Assembly: GCF_008727875.1 (NCBI RefSeq)
Contig: NZ_VTWS01000001.1
Coordinates: forward strand, 1,488,001-1,552,000
DNA from: Larkinella humicola
Lineage (GTDB): Bacteria; Bacteroidota; Bacteroidia; Cytophagales; Spirosomataceae
Reading direction: 5' to 3'
DNA: 64,000 nucleotides
Below the pieces are notes generated by a model that was given only the letters and a program-made list of their open reading frames with translations, made no database searches and was not told the origin of the DNA. This document shows positions 8,038 to 17,385 of the stretch, in pieces. Position 1 is the first letter of the stretch. Every line of letters starts with the position of its first letter. The translations under genes and the position numbers were made by a program.

Positions 8038-9603
8038 TCAATGCGTCACCAGCACCTGCCTGGTGACTATACCCCGAACGGTTTCAACCCGAAGCAGGTA
8101 ATTTCCGGTTGGCAAATGGCTGACGACCATGTGAATGGATGTTGGCGTGGGTCGGGAAGATCGAAGGGAAAATAGTCGTCCCTGCAGGTCCGTCATCTGC
8201 ACGGTTTTGACGCCCTGTTCGAGCCAGTCCGATTCCAGAATCACTTCCGTCGATGCCGGATTGGGGTACACGCGTGCTTCCGAAAGCACCGGAGCCGTGG
8301 CCGTAACCGTCTGCCGAAACACCGGCACCACCGGAAAATCCCGGAACAAGGTGGCGGTTTCGGTACCGGCGTCGGTGCCAAACCAGTCCGTCAGAATGGC
8401 CGCATAGACCTGCCGAAAGTCGGTCTGCATCTTCAGATTGTTGGCATCCAGATCGCTCAGGTTCGGGTTTTTGCCCACCATCGGGGTTTTGACGGCACTG
8501 CCGAAGACGAACATGGGTGCCGAGGTGCCGTGATCGGTGCCGAAACTCCCGTTCGATTTGGCCCTTCTCCCAAATTCTGAAAACGTCATGCCCACCACCC
8601 GCTCATCAACTTTCAGTTGGGTCAGGTCGTTCTGGAACGCCAAAATCGCGTCGGAAAGTGTTTTAAGCAGGTTGGCGTGCGTCCCGGTGGTCGTATCGCT
8701 GGACACCACCTGGTTGGCATGGTTGTCGAAACCGCCCAGTGTCACGTAATACACTTTGGTTTGCAGACCACCGCTGATGAGCCGGGCGATGATTTTGAGC
8801 TGATCGCCCAACGCATTCTTTTCGGGATATACCGCCAGATTTTTCCCTTTGCCGGCCGCCGTCTTAATCTGCCCCGCGTAACTGACCGAGCTGGCCTGTT
8901 GCTGACGGATGTAGTCGATCTGCTGCCCGGCATAGCCCGGAAGGGCAGACAACGGATCTTTGGGCGTGTCGCCAACCAGCCGGGCGAAACTATCCGGGTT
9001 CTGGAGCACAATTGCCATCGAGTTGGTGGACCCAAGCAGGGTGGTCGCCGTCACGTACCCTATCTGAATGGCCGGCGGGTCCGGCATCTTATCGCTCGGG
9101 TACTTTTCCGGAAAACCGGGAAACCGGTTGTCCAGATACCGCCCGGTCCAGCCGGAAGTGGCAGTTTTGTCTGCATCCACGCCCGTCATCCAGATATCAC
9201 TCGCCCGAAAGTGGGAAAAATTGGGGGACGGATACGAGACCCCCTGCACGATGCTCAGCCTGCTTTCGTTGAAAAGTTGCTGCATTCCGGTCATCGCCGG
9301 GTGTAGGCCGGTTTCGGGATAGTACTTTAATTTCAAGGCTTTGGCCCCGGGAATGGCAATGTTTCCCCGAAACCCCGCGGACGAGTACGTACTCAACTGA
9401 TCGAGTGGAATAACCGTATTCAACCCATCGTTTCCACCCTGCAACTGGATGATCACCAGCACCCGGTCGCTCTGCTCGGCCAGGCTGAGCAGCGACTGCA
9501 CAAACGACGAAGGGCGCGCAAATGCTTTGGCTCCATACCCATCGATCAGAACCGGCAGAACCAGCGACGACACCGCCTGTTGTAAGAAATTACGACGCTT
9601 CAT
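8038..9603 (-). CDS. DUF1501 protein with type IX secretion sorting domain
   Basis: This 521-residue protein belongs to the DUF1501 family: VIIQLQGGNDGLNTVIPL near residue 50, FSHFRASDIWMTG, and a TFSEFGRRAKSNGS segment followed by DHGTSAPMFVFG. These resemble metal-binding motifs of sulfatase/alkaline-phosphatase-like folds. The N-terminus (MKRRNFLQQAVSS) looks like a twin-arginine signal. The last 75 residues form a Por/type A sorting domain beginning at VYPNPAS and ending in LPTGNYLLRVETVRG, which directs export through the type IX system. The gene follows a DUF1800 gene on the same strand. These two families are habitually paired, and the biochemical activity of the pair is not established. 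Confidence 0.88.
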   Translation of the reverse strand: MKRRNFLQQAVSSLVLPVLIDGYGAKAFARPSSFVQSLLSLAEQSDRVLVIIQLQGGNDGLNTVIPLDQLSTYSSAGFRGNIAIPGAKALKLKYYPETGLHPAMTGMQQLFNESRLSIVQGVSYPSPNFSHFRASDIWMTGVDADKTATSGWTGRYLDNRFPGFPEKYPSDKMPDPPAIQIGYVTATTLLGSTNSMAIVLQNPDSFARLVGDTPKDPLSALPGYAGQQIDYIRQQQASSVSYAGQIKTAAGKGKNLAVYPEKNALGDQLKIIARLISGGLQTKVYYVTLGGFDNHANQVVSSDTTTGTHANLLKTLSDAILAFQNDLTQLKVDERVVGMTFSEFGRRAKSNGSFGTDHGTSAPMFVFGSAVKTPMVGKNPNLSDLDANNLKMQTDFRQVYAAILTDWFGTDAGTETATLFRDFPVVPVFRQTVTATAPVLSEARVYPNPASTEVILESDWLEQGVKTVQMTDLQGRLFSLRSSRPTPTSIHMVVSHLPTGNYLLRVETVRGIVTRQVLVTH

Positions 9604-9612
9604 ACGGAATGA

Positions 9613-9670
9613 GTGAAAGAGCGAAAGAGTGAATGCTGATTCGTAAACTTTCAGACTTTCGCTCTTTCAC
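9613..9670. repeat. Perfect 15-bp inverted repeat between the DUF1800 and DUF1501 genes
   Basis: Arms 9613-9627 (GTGAAAGAGCGAAAG) and 9656-9670 are exactly complementary, with a 28-base loop. The hairpin begins eight bases after the DUF1800 stop and ends ten bases before the DUF1501 start, so it lies inside a presumed two-gene transcript. Confidence 0.75.
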
Positions 9671-9677
9671 CTTTGTT

Positions 9678-11261
9678 TTAAAAAACCTGATACTCGGCCA
9701 TGCGGAAAACGTATTGCAGGAAGGCGGTTAATTTGATTTGTACGGCCTGCCTTTTGGCCGTATCATTCGGCGATTTGATATAGTCATTCCACTCACCGGT
9801 CCACTCATACCGCGGAATGGAGTTGAGCAGGATGGTGTCAATCAGAAAGTCTTTCTGCGGCTGGGTGAGGGCCAATGCCAGCAATTGCCCGGTCAGGTCG
9901 TTCACCAGTTTGGCGGGATCGCTGGGGTCAGACAGGGTTTTGACGTAAGCCAGCACATCGATTACCGGTTTTGAGTTCAATTTCAGGGCATTGGTTGTCA
10001 GGGCATCCCCAAATAATCCGCGCAGGCCCAGCGTAGTCGAATTAATCCATTGCTGGTAGTAACCGGTTTGGTAGTAGGCTGTCCAGCCGAAAACCGTAGG
10101 CGGATTCAGCAAATCCTGTTGCTGTTCTTTCACGCGGGCGTAGAGGTAATTCCCGATCTGGAAATAGGCCGTCAGATTTTGATCCGGGGCCTGCACCCCC
10201 CAGAACCGAAACGTGCCAACCACCAGGTCTACCGGCGATTTAATCACCGCCCCGCGCAGGGCTTCGTCGAAAAAATGCTGGCTCTGGAAGAGCGCAGCCA
10301 GCACCGGTTTCAGCTCGAAATTGCTTTTCCGGAATACCTCGGCCAACGGTTGAATAAAACCCGTTTCGACCTTGGCCGGAATGTCTGCATTGACAAACCA
10401 GCGATACAGTTTCCGGCAAATAAAGCGGGGCGTTTCGGCATGGCGCAGCAGCATATCCAGCAACTCATTCAGCTCGTCGGCCCCCGCACTGGCCCCTGAA
10501 CGACCTTTAATGACCGTGTTCTGGTAGGCTGCCGAGAACGTTTTGTCGGTCGTATCGTGCCGGTTTGCCCGAAAGACCGTGCTGATTTCGGCTTTGGTGG
10601 CATCGCGATACCCGCTGTCGGCCCAGCCCGTAAGCACTTTGGCGGCCGCCCGAACGTCGTCTTCCAAATAGCCGCCATTCCGGCCCGTAACAAACAGTTC
10701 CTGAAGCTCGCGGGCGTAGTTTTCGTTGGCGGTTCCGGCCACATTCTGATTCCCGTTTAAAAACCGCAACATGGCCGGGTCCTGCGTGACAGCCACCGCA
10801 AAAGCCTTGAAATTACCCAGCCCGTATTGCCGCAGCAAGGCCGTATACCGGTACATAAACCGGTAGTCGTTGACCGTTGAATCGCGGGTTACGAAATGAT
10901 TGGACCAGAACAGCGTGGTTTTTTCGAGCAGTGACAGCGGCTGATTGAGCATCAGATTGGCCCACCAGTTCTTGAGATAAACCGTAAACTTTCCCGCGTT
11001 GACCGTATCAAAAGGCTGGTCATGAAACGTCTTGCCGGTTGTCAGATCAAGCGGTGGGGCGGGCTGGGGCTGATCGGCCAGCAACATGGTCACGAGCTGG
11101 GCAGCCGTTTTCCCGGTCAGGCTTTTCACCTGACTCGCCGTCGGACCAAAGGTAGCCCGTCTCAATAAATGGGCCACCTGATCGGCCGTCAATGGACTTG
11201 CATACGGATCAAGAAGAGACACGGCAAAAAAAATAAAGGGTACGACAGAGCGATCAGGCAT
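9678..11261 (-). CDS. DUF1800 domain-containing protein
   Basis: The 527-residue protein carries the DUF1800 hallmark AHLLRRATFGPTASQV just after its N-terminus. Internal motifs are FWSNHFVTRD, NENYARELQELFVTGRNGGY and AAKVLTGWADSGY. A short hydrophobic N-terminus (VVPFIFFAVSLL) probably serves as a signal peptide. The family is found next to DUF1501 proteins in Bacteroidota and Planctomycetes and is thought to act outside the cytoplasm. No reaction has been assigned. It is the first gene of the pair, separated from its partner by 74 bases containing a hairpin. The start is the ATG at 11261. Confidence 0.87.
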   Translation of the reverse strand: MPDRSVVPFIFFAVSLLDPYASPLTADQVAHLLRRATFGPTASQVKSLTGKTAAQLVTMLLADQPQPAPPLDLTTGKTFHDQPFDTVNAGKFTVYLKNWWANLMLNQPLSLLEKTTLFWSNHFVTRDSTVNDYRFMYRYTALLRQYGLGNFKAFAVAVTQDPAMLRFLNGNQNVAGTANENYARELQELFVTGRNGGYLEDDVRAAAKVLTGWADSGYRDATKAEISTVFRANRHDTTDKTFSAAYQNTVIKGRSGASAGADELNELLDMLLRHAETPRFICRKLYRWFVNADIPAKVETGFIQPLAEVFRKSNFELKPVLAALFQSQHFFDEALRGAVIKSPVDLVVGTFRFWGVQAPDQNLTAYFQIGNYLYARVKEQQQDLLNPPTVFGWTAYYQTGYYQQWINSTTLGLRGLFGDALTTNALKLNSKPVIDVLAYVKTLSDPSDPAKLVNDLTGQLLALALTQPQKDFLIDTILLNSIPRYEWTGEWNDYIKSPNDTAKRQAVQIKLTAFLQYVFRMAEYQVF

Positions 11262-11473
11262 GGACGGCTACCCCGGTCCGGCCAGCCGGAGCCGGGCCAT
11301 TGTAGCCAGAGTAAACTAAAAAGTAACTTGCAACAAGTTCACCAATATAAACCTGAAAACAAAGCCCTTTCTGTCAAGTATTTACTCAAAACGACCAGGT
11401 ATTCATTGAGGCTGGCATAGGGCCGGGCGTCCGTCTATTTTTAGGACCACGCCATACTGCACTGACTGATGTT

Positions 11474-12271
11474 ATGAAACCTGTTGTTTTCCCCCTTCTT
11501 GTAGCGATCTCGTATCTCTTTTGCGGATGCCAGCCGGAAGATCATGCACTGGTGGTCAGCACCTACGATGGCCACACGCTGCAATTGATCGACCACACCA
11601 CCGTGCGGAGCATCGGCGAGCGTAACCACCAGGCGGTGCTGGTATTCGACGGAAAAACCGTGTCCGACTACAATGCCGGCTTCCCGTTGTTGCCGGAGCA
11701 GTATCCGAACTGGATCATCCGCAACTACGACCTGGAGCTTTCCAGCCCCGACCAGACGCCCTGGACGGTTTATGTGTCACCCAAAGTCTTCAGCCGGGCC
11801 GAATTCGACCAGTTTATTGCCTGTTTTGAAGCCAAATGGAACGACATCGATTCGACCCTGACGCATTTCAGCACCCCGACCATCGGCAAACCGGGACGCA
11901 TCGAACGGGTGGTATACGGCGAAGCGCCCAAACCTCTGGTGTTCCGACCCTCCCGCCTTCGCTACCAAACCGTGTATGGTCCCAATGCCGACCCCGAAGA
12001 AATTTTCATCATTCAACCCGATGGCACCTGGTCTTTCCAGATCGCCAGCAATGGCGACGGGAGTCGTTTTGTGGCCAATGCCGCCAACGGAATGCTGATG
12101 GCAAACAACGGCGAGTTGTGGCTCGAAAAACCGTTTGTCATCGATCATCCGATGCTCAGCATTCGGCCCGATATGATCGACCTTTCCGACTCGGCGTATT
12201 TCCGTTCTTTTGCCGACTCAACCGGAAAACCGCTGCTGAGTATTATGAAGTACCCCTTTACGACGAATTAG
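11474..12271 (+). CDS. Hypothetical lipoprotein
   Basis: This 265-residue protein has a lipoprotein signal (MKPVVFPLLVAISYLFCGC), with Cys17 or Cys19 as the lipidated residue. The body contains DGKTVSDYNAGFPLLPEQYPNW, a segment YVSPKVFSRAEFDQF, and a C-terminal IIQPDGTWSFQIASNGDGS. I do not recognise a family or catalytic motif. It would sit on the periplasmic side of a membrane. It is transcribed away from the DUF1800 gene and converges on a histidine kinase, with 43 bases between the stops. Confidence 0.75.
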   Translation: MKPVVFPLLVAISYLFCGCQPEDHALVVSTYDGHTLQLIDHTTVRSIGERNHQAVLVFDGKTVSDYNAGFPLLPEQYPNWIIRNYDLELSSPDQTPWTVYVSPKVFSRAEFDQFIACFEAKWNDIDSTLTHFSTPTIGKPGRIERVVYGEAPKPLVFRPSRLRYQTVYGPNADPEEIFIIQPDGTWSFQIASNGDGSRFVANAANGMLMANNGELWLEKPFVIDHPMLSIRPDMIDLSDSAYFRSFADSTGKPLLSIMKYPFTTN

Positions 12272-12314
12272 CAGCCTGATCGGTCAACGGGTTTCTTTTG
12301 CTGAGTCCTACAGA

Positions 12315-14897
12315 TCAAAGCAAATTCCCCCGCTCTTTCCGCAGGGATTCTGCCACGGGCAAATAGACGCTGAATGTGGCTCCCTGACCGGATTGGCTCG
12401 TGGCCGTGATCGCTCCGCCGTGGTTGGAGGCAACTTTCTCGCAGATCGCTAAACCGATGCCGGTTCCGGCAAATTCGGCCTTGCCATGCAACCGCTGAAA
12501 CACCTGAAAAATACGGTCCACATACTTCTGGTCGAAACCGATCCCGTTGTCCACTACCTCGATGCAGTGGTAGGACCCGGCAGCCCGGGCCGGTTTTACG
12601 GTCGTCGGCAACGCAATGCTGCTAACGATTCGGGCCGTCACCCGAATCTCGGGGGTCACCAGAACTCCGCTCGTGCCTTTCCGGCGAAATTTGAGGGCAT
12701 TACTGAGCAGGTTTTGAAAGAGCTGTTCGAGCTGTGACGAATCGCCCGGAACCGTCGGCAGCGGATCGACCGTCACCACGGCTTTCGATTCGTGAATCAC
12801 CAGATCCAGGTCGTTCAGAACGGTTTTGACCACAACCGCCAGGGAAACCGGCTCAACGGTATCCTGTTGCGTGGAAATGCGTGAAAACGTCAGCAAATCT
12901 TTGATGAGGGCCGACATCCGGCCGGCCGCCAGTTGCATACGCTCCAGGTAGGTGATGCCGTCGCCCAACTGTAAGGAGTACTGGTTTTTCAGCAGGTCAC
13001 CAAATTGCTGCACCTTCCGCAAGGGTTCCTGCAGGTCGTGGCTGGCAATGTAGGCGAACTGTTCCAGGTTTTCATTGGAACGAATCAGAAGCTGGTTGGA
13101 TTCGGAAAGCTCTTCGTTGGTGGTCGCCAGTTCCTCAATGGTCGCGGCCAGTTCTTCATTCGTCGACGCCAGTTCTTCGTTGGTTGCCTCCAGTTCTTCC
13201 GTTCGCTCCTGCACCTGATGTTCCAGGGCAATCTGTACTTTCCGCTGTTCCGTAATATCCTGCGCCGTACCAACCAGCCTGAGCGGTTTTCCCTGTGCAT
13301 CGTAAATGAGCCGGGCCTGCGCGTGAATGATCCGTACCTGCCCCGTCAGCCGGTTGATGATCGGATGCTCGTTGTCGTAGAGACCGGACGAACCAGGCTG
13401 GATGACGGCATCGATGGCATCGGCCACCGACTGGCGATACTCATCCGGCAACGGATTGTAGGCATCATCCATGGTTTTGGTATTTTCCGCAAAGCCCAGC
13501 CAGTGCATAAACCGGTTTGAATAGGTGAACAGGCCGGTTTCCACCTCCATGCTCCAAGTGCTGAGTTCGGCCAGTTCAATGGCATCCCGCAACGCACTTT
13601 CGGCTTCTTCAATTTTCTGGCGGGCGCTCCGTTGTGCAGTAACGTCCAGCGCCACATTCAGGATGGCATACACCTGGCCCTGCTCGTTGGTCAGCGGCTG
13701 GTAGGTAAACGTGAACCAGAAGCTCTGCAAACGACCCTCCACCACCAGATCGGCCTGCTGTTCATCCGATTGGTAGGGTACGCCGGTCGTGTAGACGTCT
13801 TCCAGCAGGCCGATGAACGGCTGTCCTTCCAGTTCCGGCAAAGCCTTTGCCAATTCCATCCCAATGACGGCGGGAGTTTTTCCCCAGACGTGGATCATGG
13901 CATCGTTGGCCATTTCGACGACAAAATTCCGGCCCGCATACACCGCCATCGCCACCGGGGCCTCCGCAATTAGCGTTCGGAACCGGGCGTCGCTTTCCCG
14001 CAAGGATTCTTCGGCCAGCTTCTGATCGTGCACGTCCACCACCGTTCCAATCATGCCTTCATACCGTCCGTCTGCATTAAACCGGGGGCTACCGCTGTCG
14101 ATGGCCCAGCGATAGTCCCCGCTTGTATTGCGCAAGCGATACAAGGCCGTGAAAGCCACCTGCTTTTCGTTGGCTTCGATAAATAGCCTTCCGGCTTCTT
14201 CCTGGTCGTCGGGGTGGGTCATGTTGAGCCAGCCGAATCCTTCCGCTTCCTGGTCCGACTGGCCGGTGTGGTCATACCACTGCTTGTTCAGATAGGAACA
14301 GTAGCCGTCGGGTTCGGTAATCCAGAGAATGGCCGGCATGGTTTCGATAAGCTGGCGGAAATAATTCTCACCGTCTTCTCCTTTTTTCTGCCCGTTTACA
14401 GAAACCGTTCTTTCAGAGCAAACAACCAGTACCCCGCTGATCTGTCCGTTATCGTCGTAGGCAGGGCTGCAACTCAGTGTCCAGTAAACAGCGTCCAGCC
14501 GGTTGTTGCGAAAAAGCGGAATGAGCTGGTCTTCGTTCCAGGTCGCTTCGCCCGTCACCCGAACCTGATCGATCAGGGGTTTGAGAATGGACCAGCTCTC
14601 CGGCCACACGGTTTCGCCTTTCCGGCCCAGGGCGCCGGGGTGTTTCCCAACCGCTCCAAAGCTGGGGCGAAAGGCATCATTGTAAAAAAAAAGCAGTTCG
14701 TCACCCCAGAACAATAACATCGGGTACCGGGACGACAGAATCAGGTTCAACGTGGCCCGCAGACTGGGCGACCAGCGTTCAATCGGCCCCAACACCGTTT
14801 CAGACCAGTCAAACGAACGGATGCGGTTCCCCATCTCACTTTCTCCAGCCGGAAACTGTGGAGAAGGTGCCGGTTTATTCTTACCAGTAGAATTCAT
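12315..14897 (-). CDS. Multi-PAS sensor histidine kinase
   Basis: I choose the ATG at 14897 (MNSTGKN) over an in-frame TTG two codons earlier; length 860. It is a soluble sensor kinase with no membrane helix. About four PAS-type domains occupy residues 20 to 555 (for example AILWITEPDGYCSYLNKQWY and FNADGRYEGMIGTV). A highly repetitive coiled coil follows, with the pattern ATNEELASTNEELA repeated about six times (about 565-605). Then comes HisKA with the phosphoacceptor His620 in ASHDLQEPLRKVQ, and an ATPase domain with VVDNGIGFD and GTGIGLAICEKV. There is no receiver domain and no adjacent regulator, so the partner is elsewhere. The PAS ligands are unknown. Confidence 0.92.
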   Translation of the reverse strand: MNSTGKNKPAPSPQFPAGESEMGNRIRSFDWSETVLGPIERWSPSLRATLNLILSSRYPMLLFWGDELLFFYNDAFRPSFGAVGKHPGALGRKGETVWPESWSILKPLIDQVRVTGEATWNEDQLIPLFRNNRLDAVYWTLSCSPAYDDNGQISGVLVVCSERTVSVNGQKKGEDGENYFRQLIETMPAILWITEPDGYCSYLNKQWYDHTGQSDQEAEGFGWLNMTHPDDQEEAGRLFIEANEKQVAFTALYRLRNTSGDYRWAIDSGSPRFNADGRYEGMIGTVVDVHDQKLAEESLRESDARFRTLIAEAPVAMAVYAGRNFVVEMANDAMIHVWGKTPAVIGMELAKALPELEGQPFIGLLEDVYTTGVPYQSDEQQADLVVEGRLQSFWFTFTYQPLTNEQGQVYAILNVALDVTAQRSARQKIEEAESALRDAIELAELSTWSMEVETGLFTYSNRFMHWLGFAENTKTMDDAYNPLPDEYRQSVADAIDAVIQPGSSGLYDNEHPIINRLTGQVRIIHAQARLIYDAQGKPLRLVGTAQDITEQRKVQIALEHQVQERTEELEATNEELASTNEELAATIEELATTNEELSESNQLLIRSNENLEQFAYIASHDLQEPLRKVQQFGDLLKNQYSLQLGDGITYLERMQLAAGRMSALIKDLLTFSRISTQQDTVEPVSLAVVVKTVLNDLDLVIHESKAVVTVDPLPTVPGDSSQLEQLFQNLLSNALKFRRKGTSGVLVTPEIRVTARIVSSIALPTTVKPARAAGSYHCIEVVDNGIGFDQKYVDRIFQVFQRLHGKAEFAGTGIGLAICEKVASNHGGAITATSQSGQGATFSVYLPVAESLRKERGNLL

Positions 14898-15127
14898 AAA
14901 CAATAAAGCAGCGCAGAGGCAAAAAAAGAATACCGAATAAGTTAACAGAATGGCTTTTTAACAAATAAACGGGTCAGATTTCGATTGTATGGTCTCCCAT
15001 AGATGTATTTTTTCATTTCTTTCCCATTCCAGGCCCTTCTCCTGTTCAAACTGGCTTTCATAAATCGGTAAAGTAGCTACCGCGTTTCCGAAAACCAATC
15101 GTTCGTAAATGGGTTATTCTGGTAGCC

Positions 15128-15793
15128 ATGCTTCCGTGGGCCTTCGTTTACCAGCTTATGCTCCCTTCCAAAATCAGTCGTCAGAACCGTGAAATCACAC
15201 CCGCGCTCGCCGAATTCGGAGCCCGCAAAATCATCCCTGCAGTGATCGAGAAAAACGTTCTGATTGCCTTATCGTTTTATCCCGAACTGAAAAATACCGC
15301 CATCCGGTTTGTCTTTAAGCAACGCATCAAGTCGTCGGTCATGCAGGCTCAACCGGTTTTCCGGACCCTGCTAAACCAGCGAAAAAACCGCTCGTATCGG
15401 ATCAACATCAGCGCCATGTTCCAACTGACGCACACCGCCATTCCGATTCACCAGATTCCCGATGCCATTCTGATCGGCTGGATTGGCCACGAGCTTGGTC
15501 ATATCATGGACTACGAAAACCGCAGCAACCTCGGCCTGGTGGGTTTTGGCCTGTCGTATGTTCTCTCGCCCGCGTACGTCAAGAAAGTCGAACGGATTGC
15601 CGACGCCTACGCGGTAAGCCACGGACTCGGGCATTATCTGATTGAAACCAAACAGTTTATCCTGAATCACGCGGAGCTGCCGCAGGCCTACAAGGACAAG
15701 ATTGCCCGCCTGTATGTTTCGCCGGAAGAGATTGTTGATCAGGTAAAAAAACTGGAAGAGCAGAAGCTGGACGAGCAGAAAAAGGCCCTATGA
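15128..15793 (+). CDS. Putative zinc metallopeptidase with HExxH motif
   Basis: The 221-residue protein contains His121-Glu-Leu-Gly-His125 in GWIGHELGHIMDYE, a zincin active site. A downstream VERIADAYAVSHG offers Glu155 as third zinc ligand and Asp158, as in M48-like peptidases. Helices around residues 5-12 and 135-145 are hydrophobic, so membrane association is possible, but no clear signal peptide is present. The C-terminus is a charged Glu/Lys coil (LEEQKLDEQKKAL). Its stop overlaps the stop of the convergent GH3 gene by six bases. The substrate is unknown. Confidence 0.75.
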   Translation: MLPWAFVYQLMLPSKISRQNREITPALAEFGARKIIPAVIEKNVLIALSFYPELKNTAIRFVFKQRIKSSVMQAQPVFRTLLNQRKNRSYRINISAMFQLTHTAIPIHQIPDAILIGWIGHELGHIMDYENRSNLGLVGFGLSYVLSPAYVKKVERIADAYAVSHGLGHYLIETKQFILNHAELPQAYKDKIARLYVSPEEIVDQVKKLEEQKLDEQKKAL

Positions 15794-17308
15794 CAGGCCC
15801 TTGATGTACTGTTCAAAGTCCAGAAAGTCCTCTTCCTTCATCACCCGGGGAATTTTGGTCTGCCCCCCCAGCTTTTTGTAGTCCTCGCTCCAGCGGTAGA
15901 ATTGCTCGACCGGAATCACCTCCGCTTCCACCCCTTTCAGCGACTTGCTCCGGGCTACTTTGTAATTTTTGTTGGCTTCACACAATTCCTGGTCCAGCGA
16001 AATTGCAAAGGCCTGATTATCAACCGTCCGATTGGAGCCAACATACCATTTGTTGATGTACTCCCCGTCTTTCCGAACGGCTGCCACCACAAATTCCTTG
16101 ATTTCCAGATCATATTGTCCCTGCAAATTCTGCATCGCCTGGTTCATTTGAAAAACCGACAATTGCTCACCCACCACATTCAGGAAGTGCTTCGTGCGTC
16201 CGGTAATTTTGATTTCGGATCGTTCTTTGTCCGTTATCATCACCGTATCACCAATCATGTAGCGCCAGGTTCCCGAAACCGTCGAAATCAACAATACATA
16301 GTCGGTATTTTCCTGTGCCTGTTCGAGCGTCAGGATTTCAGCATCCGGTTTCACCCGGCCATCGTCGTCCAGGTTCCCGTCCGAAAACGGCACAAACTCG
16401 AAGAAAATGCCATTGTCCAGAATCAGGGCCAGTGAGGACGTATCCGGTCTTTTCTGGGTTGCCAGATAGCCTTCCGAGGTGAGGTAGGTGTCGATGTAAA
16501 TCAACGGTTTTGCCAGCAGCTTTTCGAAACTCTTTCGGTAGGGTTCAAAAGCCACTCCGCCTGTTGTATAGACCTGCAGATTGGGCCAGATGTCGTGAAT
16601 CGTGTTCAGTTTGTTGTGCGAAATCACCTCTTTCAGCATCATTTCGACCCAGGACGGAATGCCGCTCAGGCTGCCGATATCCCAGGTGGGCGCTTCCTCG
16701 GCAATCCGGCGCACTTTTTCGTCCCAGTCAGTAATCGACGCAATTTCAGCCCCCGGTTTATAAAACGCTCTGAACCAGGTTGGTATGTTGGAAGCGCTGA
16801 TGCCGCTGATTTCTCCCTCCCGGTGATCGTCCTTTTCAATCAGGCTTACGCTGCTTCCCAGCATCATGATCTGTTTCTCGAAGAAATCGGCGGGAAGGTC
16901 GAAGTTTTTCAGGCTCATCACCTGCTGCATGCCCGACTTCCGGATGGCATCCAGCATGTCGTCTGTCACCGGAATGGACTTGCTGTTGCTGGTGGTACCG
17001 CTGCTCAGGGCAAAATAGTCCTGACCTCCCGGCCAGGTCACATTCTGATGCCCTTCCAGCAGATAATGCCACCAGTCGTTATAGAGTTTATCGTAATCAT
17101 GCACAGGCACTTCCCGCTGGAAGGCGCCGATCACATCGTCACTTTGGAGGATTTTACTGAAGTTGTATTTCTTACCAAAAGCGGTCAGCTTTGCCTTTTC
17201 CAGCAGCCCCTGCAAAACGGCGAGCTGTGCCTTGGCCGGGTCGGGTTCCGACGTGATAAAACCGTATACATCAATCGCTTTGCGGATGAATTCGCCAATT
17301 ACTGCCAT
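15788..17308 (-). CDS. GH3-family acyl-adenylate/amide synthetase-like protein
   Basis: This 506-residue protein matches the GH3 (auxin-responsive) superfamily of adenylate-forming enzymes. The P-loop-like nucleotide motif is FALSSGTTSNSKSIPVT near residue 100. A second motif, YIDTYLTSEGYLATQKR, and the C-terminal IKITGRTKHFLNVVGEQLS correspond to the conserved ATP-binding and hinge regions. Plant members join amino acids to jasmonate, auxin or benzoate. Bacterial members of this size are common in Bacteroidota and mostly uncharacterised. It is cytoplasmic by sequence. It may be co-transcribed with the upstream CBM9 gene, 77 bases away. Substrate cannot be read from sequence. Confidence 0.85.
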   Translation of the reverse strand: MAVIGEFIRKAIDVYGFITSEPDPAKAQLAVLQGLLEKAKLTAFGKKYNFSKILQSDDVIGAFQREVPVHDYDKLYNDWWHYLLEGHQNVTWPGGQDYFALSSGTTSNSKSIPVTDDMLDAIRKSGMQQVMSLKNFDLPADFFEKQIMMLGSSVSLIEKDDHREGEISGISASNIPTWFRAFYKPGAEIASITDWDEKVRRIAEEAPTWDIGSLSGIPSWVEMMLKEVISHNKLNTIHDIWPNLQVYTTGGVAFEPYRKSFEKLLAKPLIYIDTYLTSEGYLATQKRPDTSSLALILDNGIFFEFVPFSDGNLDDDGRVKPDAEILTLEQAQENTDYVLLISTVSGTWRYMIGDTVMITDKERSEIKITGRTKHFLNVVGEQLSVFQMNQAMQNLQGQYDLEIKEFVVAAVRKDGEYINKWYVGSNRTVDNQAFAISLDQELCEANKNYKVARSKSLKGVEAEVIPVEQFYRWSEDYKKLGGQTKIPRVMKEEDFLDFEQYIKGLS

Positions 17309-17385
17309 AAAAAGTGTTTACTGGATAGGATTTCTACCGGGTAAACTGCTTTGGCGTGACATTGTTTGCCAGCGTGAGTTTGGCT

